A DNA stretch of 64,000 nt from Leptodontidium sp. MPI-SDFR-AT-0119 (lineage: Eukaryota > Ascomycota > Leotiomycetes > Helotiales > Leptodontidiaceae): positions 682,001-746,000 of the forward strand of contig JAHLEZ010000011.1 of NCBI GenBank assembly GCA_020726505.1. Direction: 5' to 3'. Under the pieces are notes generated by a model that saw only the letters and a program-made list of their open reading frames with translations, was not told the DNA's origin and made no database searches. This document shows, piece after piece, positions 48,637 through 58,429 of this stretch (position 1 is the first letter of the stretch; the number at the start of each line of letters is the position of its first letter). A program made the position numbers and the translations under genes.

Positions 48637-51189
48637 TTAATCATCCTCGATAGATTCAAGCTCATCTTGCTCATTTGGATCTGGAAAATTAGACGCCTTC
48701 CTAACTCTCGTTCTCTTCGGCTGTGTAACACCATCCTCATCATTCTCCCCAAGTCCTCGACCGATATAAAGGGGCTCTTCGTCTTGTGGAGTATCTAAGT
48801 TTGAGTTTCGCCCAATGAATGGTTTGGGCTTGGTGAACACGACCTTCTTCTGTGGTCTAAGCGAGTCACTGCGACCGGTATGTGATGAGGATGATGGTGA
48901 GCTAGCGTGGTCGGCCCTGTAAGTAGGAGCAAGTTCGAAACTAGACGACAGGGCTGATCCGTTGGATGCGTGCATGCTGGTCCTTCCATCGCGTGCAGGA
49001 GAAATGAGCTGTGCACTGGGTTGGGGTATCGAATTTGACCAGTGTGAGTTTGTAGGACATGAGGCATTGTCAACAGATGGCGATCCTTTCGAATTTGTGG
49101 GTTGCATAGGAGACACAGACTGAAGATCGCCGTCCACAACCTGTCCGGAGGATGGATGTGCAATAATTGAGGACTGGCCTGGGCCTCTTCCAAAAATGCC
49201 TGTGTGTTGAGCCGCGCCGGGATCGGACGACTCTGGCTCGTCGCTGCTTCCAAAGACAAATCTCCTCCAAACTTCATCAGAATCTTCGTCGGGTTGTACC
49301 GCCACTGGAAGCTCTAGCGGCGGAAGCGGTTCAGTGGGTGGGCCAACGCCCTGAGAACTCGTTGCAGCATTCCGAGCCTCTTCGATGTCTTTCTCGTCGT
49401 TGCTCAGTGTCCCATTCTCAATATGTTTTCCACTGCCTTTGGAAATCGTCGCGATACTCTGAGGCTCTATTAAGCCCCCCTCATACTCTCCCTGTTCCTC
49501 ACCGTCCCACTGACTGGAGGCATCTTCGTGGGTCGACTTACAAGTCGCATTGTCTTGTTCCACGAGAAGCTGACCGGGGCGAAATGGCTCCTCGAGCTCA
49601 GACGAGTATGCATCATCAGCCGGAAGATATCTGCTTGGCAATCTCGCAGGAGGAGTAATGCTCAACCCAGGACTAACCCATCCAATTCCCATCAAATCGT
49701 CAGAAAATCGTTCATCTTCGTCCTCGGCTTCACTCTGAGGTTTGACCCACTTTCTCCAAATGTCGTTTTCGAGTAGCTGTGAGGGGGAAACCGTTGGCTT
49801 TGAGTTTCCAAGCTGCGCTACGTTGCTTTTAGTTACTTGCGACGACCCTTCTTCTCGGAGAAGAAAAAATCTTTTGGAGGTATGTGGTTGCGGATGACGT
49901 ATAGAGGTGGATGAAGACGAGAAGACTTCCTTTCCTGAACGAAGACTGCGGCGGAGATCCACTTCTGGGGAATCCTGCTTGTGGGAACGACGAGGCAGCT
50001 TTGCACCTGGACTTGGATTCTTCTGGAGAGTCCGCTGAAGCTTAGCAAGGGAATCTGCGGTTACACCGGCCTTTCCCTGATCCCGAAACTCATCACAGCG
50101 CCTGTATGAATCGTCCTGGCTGGGGCTTTGCTTGCTTGACAGTGCTGACACCCGTTGAGAAAGCCGGCTTGCCTCATCCAGGCCATGATGTGAAGCAGCT
50201 CTTAAAGAGTCTTCAAGCAGAAGGCTGGTTTCTTCTGATCTCACAGACCAATCTCTCGAACGCTGATTGTTGTGGAAACCCCGAAAATTTTCGTCATCCA
50301 AGAGCAAAAGCGACGACACAGCCCGAGAGCTTCTCCTTCCGTTTGTTGAGGGTACCCCACGTTGCCCAGTACTTGAGCTGACACCAGGCGGTACTGTCCT
50401 ACCACCGATAGATATCCTAACATCCGGTGCTGAAGGATGTATTCTTTGTCTTTGTTGCCCACCGCCACGATAGTCTTGGAGCGACCGGTTCCTTGCTTGG
50501 AACGGTGAATCAATACGGGACTGCGCAGAACGATATTTTGCTCGCTGTTCAGTAGGAACTTTCCTCCTCTTGCCAATATCATCCCCACCTCTGATGGGGC
50601 CAAAAGTGAGTTGTAGTGGCTTTTGCATAGTGGTACCAACCCAATCCCCTCTGCGGAGCAGCCTTCTCTTGATCTCTGACAGCGCTTCTCTCTCCCTCGG
50701 CTCCTGCAATACACTCCCTATATCTGAATCTAGCGCTGAAAGATCGCGATTCCGCTTCATCGCTCGTGGGGGAGGGGTCGAATTGTAGAGGCCTTCGTCC
50801 GGTACTTGGCTAGGGTCTCTCTTGATGCGAACTGGCCGCTGAGGGCTATGTATTTCGTGCTCGTGGGGTCGGTTTGTATGCCTAGCATCAGGGGCTAGAG
50901 GAAGAAGACGTGGTACTGGTACAAGACTGACTCGAGACCGCTGGGATCCATTGTCTCCATTGAGGTTGGAGCTGTGATGTGGGGAAGCAAGCTTCTGGTC
51001 GAGGCGCTGACGATCCCGTATATCGATACCAAAGACCGAGAACTTGATGGGAGACTTCTTGTTGGCCAAGATTCCGGCGCGTAGGTTTTGTTGGACCTTT
51101 GCGAAATGTTGCTTCTGTCTTTCTTTGGCACTGCCCTTGATGAGGTTGGTTGATGAGTGCCGGTGAAGGCCTCCTCCGGTCCAATTCAT
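48637..51189 (-). CDS. Uncharacterised, largely disordered fungal protein
   Basis: A single open frame of 850 residues from the ATG at 51189. An in-frame ATG also exists at 51303 (38 residues further upstream), but the sequence from 51189, MNWTGGGLHRHS, followed by KGSAKERQKQHFAKVQ, looks like a conserved fungal N terminus, so I prefer it. The remainder is Ser/Pro/Gln-rich and mostly disordered, with basic stretches (for example around SRVSLVPVPRLLPLAP) and an acidic C terminus. No catalytic domain is recognised. The preserved N-terminal block suggests a docking element in a chromatin, cell-cycle or signalling protein. I cannot name a function. Confidence 0.7.
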   Translation of the reverse strand: MNWTGGGLHRHSSTNLIKGSAKERQKQHFAKVQQNLRAGILANKKSPIKFSVFGIDIRDRQRLDQKLASPHHSSNLNGDNGSQRSRVSLVPVPRLLPLAPDARHTNRPHEHEIHSPQRPVRIKRDPSQVPDEGLYNSTPPPRAMKRNRDLSALDSDIGSVLQEPREREALSEIKRRLLRRGDWVGTTMQKPLQLTFGPIRGGDDIGKRRKVPTEQRAKYRSAQSRIDSPFQARNRSLQDYRGGGQQRQRIHPSAPDVRISIGGRTVPPGVSSSTGQRGVPSTNGRRSSRAVSSLLLLDDENFRGFHNNQRSRDWSVRSEETSLLLEDSLRAASHHGLDEASRLSQRVSALSSKQSPSQDDSYRRCDEFRDQGKAGVTADSLAKLQRTLQKNPSPGAKLPRRSHKQDSPEVDLRRSLRSGKEVFSSSSTSIRHPQPHTSKRFFLLREEGSSQVTKSNVAQLGNSKPTVSPSQLLENDIWRKWVKPQSEAEDEDERFSDDLMGIGWVSPGLSITPPARLPSRYLPADDAYSSELEEPFRPGQLLVEQDNATCKSTHEDASSQWDGEEQGEYEGGLIEPQSIATISKGSGKHIENGTLSNDEKDIEEARNAATSSQGVGPPTEPLPPLELPVAVQPDEDSDEVWRRFVFGSSDEPESSDPGAAQHTGIFGRGPGQSSIIAHPSSGQVVDGDLQSVSPMQPTNSKGSPSVDNASCPTNSHWSNSIPQPSAQLISPARDGRTSMHASNGSALSSSFELAPTYRADHASSPSSSSHTGRSDSLRPQKKVVFTKPKPFIGRNSNLDTPQDEEPLYIGRGLGENDEDGVTQPKRTRVRKASNFPDPNEQDELESIEDD

Positions 51190-52266
51190 CGCATAAGTGG
51201 CAAGTAGAGAATGCTCATTAAGATTTGTAGTGTATAGAAGAAAGTCTGGAGGTAGAAAGGTGTGCAGCGCTGATTGATGTGTTGTTGGAGAGGAATGAAG
51301 CATAGTAGCAGGCAGGAAGGGAAGGAAGGTGGAGCGAAAAGGGCAATGTCCTGAAATCAACCAACAACATCAAAGCCTTCCAGTTGGACGGACACTCTCG
51401 AAAAGGAACTTCGAAATTATATGGGCTCCAGCCCCGAAAATAGACAGAATTGAAATGAAATAACGAAGAAGATTAAAATTATCCCCAAAGAGGCATGATT
51501 ATGCGATATACTAAGGTATTCTCGCCTTCGGTGGTTTTTTCCCTTGACCTGAATCCGAGCCGTGATACACTCTAACGGCCCCTTTCGAAACCAAAAAACC
51601 ACTCACTTAATTTCGGTCCCCAACAGCAATGTTCTATCAATAGAATCGAATGCAATCGAACGGGATAAGGAATTGGATAACATACGCATACGGGAAGCTA
51701 GGGTATCTACCTGAAGGACCGTCTGCAAAGTACGGCATAGAGCTTTCGGCATGTTGTACGACATCAGGCTGGCACGAACAAGGTCGGCCGGCGCACAGCC
51801 TCCCTCTCAATAATGCCATCTACGAGACCGGTCCAGCCGGCTTCCTTAATGTTCATTGCGGCTACAGACATGTCGGGGGCACCATGGTGGTGTCGCTGAT
51901 CTGGCGCTGTGACGGTGTCAGGAGGAACAGGTGGAGGCTGATTTTGACCTTGAAGGCAGACTTCAAGTCTCCAACAATGAGATTGGCATATCGAGAGGCA
52001 TTCTCACCATTTCCTGGAAGTTATATCAAAGAGCAAGGACTATATTTGAGTTCTCAAATCGTAGAAGTCTTCGAGATTATCAAAATGCACAGGCCCTAGG
52101 TACTTTAATACAAGAAGATAAAGCCAAACCCTTAGTCACCATTCCACTAGCCCGTCCACTCCATCCACCGAACCGCTAAACTCTCGGCTCCGATAGGCCA
52201 AAACTCTAACTCTAACAAGTACTCAAATAACGCTCTCAGCCACCATCTCATCAGTGATTCTCACAA

Positions 52267-52425
52267 GGTGGTGTGGTGGTACGTCTCCTCCTAATACACT
52301 CAATACAATCACGACCCATCAACTAACATGGTCTCCAGTAATGGTAGCACGTGACGTTGTGGTATTCCCTACGAGGAATTTCATGCTGACCCGTTTCAAT
52401 CTGGGTTCGATTCCCAGCACCGCCA
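52267..52425 (+). tRNA. tRNA-His(GTG)-like gene with two candidate introns
   Basis: The 3' half is textbook: T arm CTGGG-TTCGATT-CCCAG (52401-52417), then acceptor strand CACCGCC (52418-52424) and discriminator A. The only 5' partner for the acceptor is GGTGGTG at 52267-52273 (six Watson-Crick pairs and one G.U). Positions 52276-52278 (GTG) plus T52339 pair with GCAC (52347-52350) as a D stem around AATGGTA, but only if 52279-52338 is removed. The 60-bp insertion begins GTACGT, has ACTAAC near its end and finishes CCAG. The anticodon loop reads TTGTGG (52357-52362), giving anticodon GTG; a second, canonical-position intron of about 28 nt (52363-52390) must be assumed. The anticodon stem is weak (four pairs at best, one of them G.U, plus a T-T mismatch). 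It could be a genuine unusual tRNA, or a decaying copy. Confidence 0.5.
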
Positions 52426-52486
52426 GATGTTCATATGTCTGGATTGAAAGTTAAGGTGGTTTAATTCCATCAAGCTTGTCACTCTC

Positions 52487-52501
52487 TTTTTGTTTTTTTT
52501 T
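52487..52501 (+). terminator. T-rich tract, possible RNA polymerase III terminator
   Basis: Five T, one G and nine T follow about 62 bases after the tRNA-like gene. This is further downstream than most Pol III terminators, so the assignment is tentative. Confidence 0.3.
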
Positions 52502-52801
52502 CTCTCTTCAAATGGAAGGACGTGGTGAAGGGTTACTTTTTTCCCTCGCCGGCAGCTTTCTTTTTGTGGCCTTTTCTCTCGGTTAGCTTTACTGTAGTAG
52601 AGCTGGAAAGGTTCTCCTTTGAGTTACCTCTCTCTCTTGGGTCAATATTGCTTTTCATCATAACTCGCTCGCTCACTCACTCAGTATCAAATTTTAACGA
52701 GGTCTCTCATGCTTCTAAATAGCTTTTCTTTTCTAAGTACCAAATAACAGAAATGCTACAAAATCCGGGTATCATGCATGCCAAACCAACTAACCGACCA
52801 C

Positions 52802-54845
52802 CTATCCCAAACGCCTCTTCACAAACTCAAGCCAAACCCCCAAATCCTCCGTCATCTCCAACATCCTCGCCAAATCCTTCGTCGTCAACCCCTTTGCCCC
52901 AGCTCCAGCCCCTTCAAGCAAGTTCTCATTAACAACCTCCACCGCCCCATTCAGATTAATCTCGAAAGTGACTTCTGCAGTGGTTTTCTTGAACGGGAAA
53001 TTGACTCGTAGACGCAAGTGTGGTTGTGTGGTTAGACTCACGTCCATGGTCTTCACGTTGGTTGAGATTCCTGACATGAAGTTCGCGAACTCGCTTCTCT
53101 TGCTTTGGATTTCTTTCTTCTGCGGAGGTTTCGATGGCGGATGAGAGCTGGAACCGAAGCTCTTATTCAGAAGTGTGGATAGGAAGGCGTATTGACGGAG
53201 TGCTGGTAGCATCTGTACTAGCTGTCTGGGATGGGAGAAGGGAAGCTCGGTCAACGTGCGGCCATAATCTGGTTTGTCGATCCATAGATCGCTCCGATGA
53301 ACGACTGTGCTCCTTTCGCCGTCCTTGGAATATACTGAGACGGTGGATTCTCGCGTGATCCGGCGACCATCATTGTGCACATCGTCTTCTGGTCTACGAG
53401 GAAACATCAGTTCGTCAAAGGTCGTCGTCACAAAATGATCGATTGGTGCGCTTGTGGAGTTGTATATCTGAGTCGCCAGCATGTATGGCACAACAAGCGG
53501 AGGGTCGAACTTGACGACGAACATGACCTCTGGGAATTTCTGACCAGTTGCTCCCTCCACACCATCCATTGCATCTGCTTTGGGAGGATCTGTTGACGGG
53601 AGAAGCGTATTCACAGGATCTAGCCAGTCGAGAACAGGCCCATTATCCGGCTCCAGGAGGATGTCCTCAACCGTAGCATTCGCTTTCTGTATGTCTACCG
53701 ATATCCAATTCTCGGAAACTCGTATAGGAGTAAAGTCCAGGCCCAGCACTGGAGCACAATCGACCAGTAATGACCAAGTCTTTTCGTCTTTCTTGCTCGA
53801 TAGTCTCCGCTTCTCTTGCCAATAATCCAAGCTCATACCCAACCTATCCCTCGTATGCATGATCGGCTTCCCGCTCTTCGTACACATGGCGGTCTTGATC
53901 ACATATGCATCGTCCTTCTCAGCCATCTCCTGAGTCTCCTTCAGCCTCTCCACCTCCCACAAATGCAATCTTTCCACACTCTCGTAAAGACCCGCAATCG
54001 CTTCGTGGCAATTCAGACCAGGGATAACACTGAACTTATCCAACGTCGCCAGTATCTCCAAATTCGCCGCAAACCTATCCAGCTTCTTCGTCAATGGACT
54101 CTCATGCGCCTGAAACTGCATATCCCTCAGCAAAATCTCTTCGGCTTTGTTCGTATGCCTTGTAACTATCTCTGGCGATTCGGGGAAAGATAGAGCGACC
54201 TTCTGGACAATGTTGCGATCGAAAGTGATGTCGAGAGCTAGAGCCTTTCCTGCTATGATCAATAATCTCGGAGCTCCTGGCGGTGTTGAATCCCAGAGAC
54301 ATTCGAAGCCGAGCCTCAATCCCAACCTCTCCACGCCTTCTCCGCTGAGACGGCCTTTGCTAACCTGAGAAAAAATTCGTCAGTACACATGCCTTCTGCA
54401 TACTTAGTACACATAGTGTCCACAGAGCTCCTACCTTCAGAATATCCATAACCTGCCCCAACCTCCTCCGTCTCTCATCCTCATCAGCCCTCGCGCCGCT
54501 CAGGTGTCCCAAACTCACACCCCCAACCGGCGTACCCATTCCACCAGGAAGACCTTCAAGCCCCAGCTCGAGTCCCGGCACGGCCAGCGCCATCGCGGCA
54601 GAAGGACTATCATAGCCCACACCGAACGACGAACTGCTAGGATGGCCACCGGCTGGGTACCCGTACATAGTATTCGAGTTCGCAGGGGATTTCTTGACTT
54701 GCTGAGGGGAGGGTACGACGGAGCGTGGGCCGTGAGGCGAGAATGCGGGATGGCTGTGGTGATTCGAGGCTGAGAAGGGCGTTGAGACTGGAGGTGTTGC
54801 GGCTGCTTGGCCGGGGCCATGTTTGCCTGCTGTTGGTGTAGCCAT
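52802..54845 (-). CDS. MED1: Mediator complex subunit 1 (fungal MED1)
   Basis: Two exons on the minus strand (54435-54845 and 52802-54364) encode 657 residues, with a 70-nt intron. The start at 54845 opens a Ser/Pro/Gly-rich disordered N-terminal region. From about residue 115 (DEDERRRRLGQVMDILKVSKGRLSGEGVERL) the conserved Med1 domain begins and continues to the end, including the FECLWDS and LTKKLDRFAANLEIL segments. Mediator links sequence-specific regulators to RNA polymerase II; Med1 is in the middle module. The match to fungal Med1 is by family resemblance along the length of the domain rather than a single motif. Confidence 0.8.
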
Positions 54846-55528
54846 TGTGAATGCAAATCTGATAGCTACTGCTTTCCAATGGTGGTTGACACAACGGGAA
54901 GGAGCATGCCCAGTGTTGCAGCTCTGAAAGTTCAAGAAGGACGAGGCTGGATGATGCAGGTACAAGTGCCATGCGGCCGCGTCTGAATCGACGCTAAACT
55001 ATTCCCTTCCTCCTGTTCACGATCACCGAGTCCCTCGAGCATCACTTGTTCACATTGTGATGGGAATCGAACTCCCGTACACTATGTTCAAGATAATTGG
55101 GATGGCCTGCCTGCCTAATACAAACCAATCGCGTGACTTAAAATCGAAAGCTGTTCATTACATCACATCTTGAGACGAAGAATCTGGAACCAGAATCATG
55201 GATAAACATCAATTCCAGTAAGTTACAAGGCGCGGAAGAGCATTGCTGATAAAAACTCGATGACCGAAAGGTCTAATGATGCCATTATCGCCGATGAACA
55301 TCCTCCTTCATAGCCACGAAGCAAGCGCTCCGAATGTCCCCTCATAGCTATATTATAATCATACTCAAGTCTGGCCCATTGCTTCGACGTACCATCGTAT
55401 GTCTCCCTTAAGCGGTCCAGCTCCTCGATCGAGTGTCTTTAGGATCCTCCTTTCTAAGGTCTCAGAACTTGTTGGCGCCATCGCGAATGATTTCAGCGCC
55501 GACTTCCTCAAGACATTTCCAACATCAG
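54846..55528. other. Intergenic region, no gene seen
   Basis: This 683-bp stretch is the MED1 promoter. A B-box-like sequence (minus strand, about 55060-55078) has no tRNA fold around it. No gene is seen. Confidence 0.55.
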
Positions 55529-57652
55529 TCAGTCCGAAGACTTTGCCAATGAGCTTCTAATTGATACATCGGATACCATCCGAGGCAGCTCCAACATAGG
55601 CGCTTGACCAAACTGCTCCTCCATAGCCTTCTTCTCCTTTTGGTATAACAACAAAACCTCTAGTCTCTGTTGAATCTTGGTTGCAACCTTCTTCTCTTTT
55701 GTAAGCTTCGGCAGAGGCTTTACCTTGCCCGTCATTGGATATTTTTCGATAAACTTGTCCAAGACATGGGTGGCCCAGGCTGGTTCAAGAGCCATGGCAA
55801 TCCGTCCAGCTTCAGTCTCGCTAGGGATCACGTTGACTGGTAGCCGTTTCGTTGGCTCCTTAGATTGCTTGCTAGGATGTTGTGGGTGACTTTGAAATTG
55901 CTCACGCTGAGCTGGTATCGTGGGAAGGGTAATCATAGATACAGGATACCAGTCTGGAGATATTGTGGGATTGGAGACAATGTTTGGTTGGAAACTAAAC
56001 CTAGGATACGGCCCATAGATGCCCATTGGAAACATTGGCCGGGCGAATTGTTGCTGCTGCGCGGCTTGGAAGCCTGCCATCCACGAAGGAGGGAGTATCG
56101 GTTGACCATCCAAAGGAACTAGGGGTGGCTGAGCCAGAAGGGGTGGTTGAAGATGCATTGAATCCAGTGGGGAATCGAGAAGCGACTCCTGAGACTCGAT
56201 GGCGTTTTGGAAACCGCCTTGTTGGATATCGTCTGCCTGGTTGGGTGCGGTTGGTGGAGGTTGGAATGTCTTGATCCAGATTGGCTCAACTTCTTGCTTT
56301 GAGAGCGATGGTGAAGCGTTGCGCGTTCGCAGTGCAGGTGGTATGTACTTGTTGGGTTTGGCAGGGTCATATTGACTGTTTCTGGTATCGTTTGAGTTTT
56401 CACTTGAGTGAGGTCGCTTGCGTTGAACATTCAATGGCCATTTGCCTCCCTGGGGAACGTTTTCCTTGTTTTCCTTGTTTTCCTTTTGCGGAGAGAAGCG
56501 AGCTTTCACGCCAGCGAAATTTCGATAGACAGGGGCCTCAGGGTTCAGTCCTTTCACAGTGAACGCAGTATTGTTGCTTTGTTGCGAATCTGACGTCGTG
56601 GCAGTTGTTGGGTGGTTATCTTTGGTCTTGACATTCTGTTCACCTAAGGGGACTCTCGCCTTTTTGGGCCGGATGATGGCAGTATCATCACTACTATCGA
56701 CATTCTTCAAAGCCTCCAAAAGCTGTTGCAATATTCTCCTGTCCGCTTTCTTTAGATCCATAGCGATCTGATTCAAACTGTTTAGACTGCTTTCTAGCTC
56801 TGATGTGGGCTCGTCCAGCTGCTTGTGTTGTTGCAATCTATCAGCGTAACCCTCACTTAGCTTTGGCTTATTGGTGATGGGAGTCAATGGTCCGCAAGCT
56901 ATTATAGCTGGATCCCAACTGACAGACTTAATGTCGGATCTTCGAGAGATGCGGCTGCGGTCACGACGCCTCAAAAAGGACCTCATTCTAGATTCGAGAT
57001 CATCGCCACTCAATTCCCCGTCTGCGTAGAAGGGAGAGTCTCCGGCCTGGGGAATGTTTTCCATTTCGTCATCTGAGGATACATCAGGGCTATGGGAAGT
57101 CGTGAAAGCATCGGCATGTAATGATGCAGCCTTTGGATGTGGTGCCAAGTCCAGGTCAGAATCTGCTTCCGAAGAAGTAGAAACTTTACGGCTCGCGCTG
57201 AAGGGCTCGCTCTTCGAGACTCTCTCGTATGTGGGTCTAGTGGAAGGAGTTGTCTTTGAATTTGCCTGCTGTCGGAACCCAGTCTGAGCTTCTCGATTAG
57301 ATCGTGATGGACTTTCTCGGACAGTAGCCTTGGATCTTGCTGCTGGAGAAGGATCTTTGGTGTGACTAGCGGGTGTTGATCGCAGAGACGAGTACGTGTG
57401 CCTAGTAGCTAAAGATGTGTCTTTCCTTGATGGCAGAGTCTCTCGCATACTTGCAGAGCTCTTCGGTGTAGTCTTTGGTGGGGACTGTAGAGTGATTCGA
57501 GGTGTTGTTTTGGATGCAGACGAGCTGGATTTGAGGACTACACGGGCGGGCTGACTCTTTGGTGTAGTCTTTTCTTTCTTGTTCTCATTGTTTCCTGGCT
57601 TCTTATTACTTCTGCCTCTGCCCGGATCTTGACGTTCTTCGTCTTGACCCAT
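55529..57652 (-). CDS. Uncharacterised Ser/Lys-rich protein with KEN repeats
   Basis: A single open frame of 707 residues. The frame continues upstream only through non-ATG codons, so 57652 (MGQDEERQDP) is the first ATG. The N-terminal 230 residues are basic and Ser/Thr/Pro-rich with many SP/TP sites. A coiled-coil-like stretch (SSLNSLNQIAMDLKKADRRI) lies near the middle. QKENKENKEN is encoded by three 9-bp repeats at about 56460-56487 and resembles tandem KEN boxes. A KYIPPALR motif, similar to the start of DED1-type RNA helicases, follows. The C-terminal 130 residues are more ordered and charged. The sequence suggests a cell-cycle or RNA-linked phosphoprotein, but nothing can be assigned. 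A further upstream exon is possible (see findings). Confidence 0.65.
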   Translation of the reverse strand: MGQDEERQDPGRGRSNKKPGNNENKKEKTTPKSQPARVVLKSSSSASKTTPRITLQSPPKTTPKSSASMRETLPSRKDTSLATRHTYSSLRSTPASHTKDPSPAARSKATVRESPSRSNREAQTGFRQQANSKTTPSTRPTYERVSKSEPFSASRKVSTSSEADSDLDLAPHPKAASLHADAFTTSHSPDVSSDDEMENIPQAGDSPFYADGELSGDDLESRMRSFLRRRDRSRISRRSDIKSVSWDPAIIACGPLTPITNKPKLSEGYADRLQQHKQLDEPTSELESSLNSLNQIAMDLKKADRRILQQLLEALKNVDSSDDTAIIRPKKARVPLGEQNVKTKDNHPTTATTSDSQQSNNTAFTVKGLNPEAPVYRNFAGVKARFSPQKENKENKENVPQGGKWPLNVQRKRPHSSENSNDTRNSQYDPAKPNKYIPPALRTRNASPSLSKQEVEPIWIKTFQPPPTAPNQADDIQQGGFQNAIESQESLLDSPLDSMHLQPPLLAQPPLVPLDGQPILPPSWMAGFQAAQQQQFARPMFPMGIYGPYPRFSFQPNIVSNPTISPDWYPVSMITLPTIPAQREQFQSHPQHPSKQSKEPTKRLPVNVIPSETEAGRIAMALEPAWATHVLDKFIEKYPMTGKVKPLPKLTKEKKVATKIQQRLEVLLLYQKEKKAMEEQFGQAPMLELPRMVSDVSIRSSLAKSSD

Positions 57653-58429
57653 GTTGACTATGGTGGGGGTGTATACAAGGAGTGTCACCGACTAGTCAAG
57701 GGACTGTCCTCGTCCCCCAACAAGAAAATGCTTCAAGAATGAGTCTTGGGTGGGGATCCAGGGCCACGATTGATCAGGGATATTCTCTCTTTCACCAAAC
57801 GAGGCTCTCGCACTATGATCTACCAGTTCTTCGTCAGCAGTCAATCCACTTCGGCCACTTCCCGCACTGAGTTTCCGGAGGAACGAATGAAAGCACATAC
57901 ATACGATACAGTACTGCTTGGCCTTGTACTTGTTGGATTTGTGAAAAGAGTCCTCGAGTATCTGGACGAGATCAGGCTCGCGCCGGAATCGGTGTTTCTT
58001 CCCTTGACACCGGGGGTATAGCATGAAGCGAAGCGATTCGGAGGTACTGTATGCTGGGATCTATCCAAGACGCTAATGTCGTGCTTCTGAGAAGAGACTG
58101 GTGGGGAGCAAGTAGCAATGATGAATTGAAGATAAACAGATGGAAGAAGAGAACGGAATCAAGTTCACCTGGAAGGAAGCCTGGACTGACCTGGCTGCTG
58201 GATAAGCGAGAAGTAAAGGGGGAAGGAGCAGGGAAGCGAGACAGGAAAGAGGCACACAACTTATGCAACCAAGCAACACACGCCCTCTTCAGAAGCTAGC
58301 GGGGGTTAAGAGAAAATATATTTTGGTATTCGACAATTTGAACTAGATACGCTGCAAACTTTACTCCAAAAATAATTTTTGTCCAGAGACACCGAGAAAT
58401 GAAGAGAAAACAAAACGTCCGATTCCATC
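57653..58429. other. Intergenic region with one ambiguous open frame
   Basis: This 777-bp region lies between two minus-strand genes. A 110-codon ATG-initiated frame on the minus strand (57692-58024) is open throughout; its first 40 codons look protein-like and end at a strong GTATGT donor. It may be a missed 5' exon of the downstream gene, a separate small gene, or chance. Confidence 0.4.

Larger units (their letters stand above)
51190..52801. other. Intergenic region holding a tRNA-like gene
   Basis: This 1.6-kb region contains the promoter of the 850-residue gene and, at 52267-52425 on the plus strand, a tRNA-His-like gene with a T-rich tract downstream. No protein-coding gene is supported. 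Confidence 0.6.

Noticed and set aside
55060..55080. B-box-like sequence on the minus strand (AGTTCGATTCCC)
   Set aside because: The stem cannot pair correctly around the T loop and no tRNA body is present.
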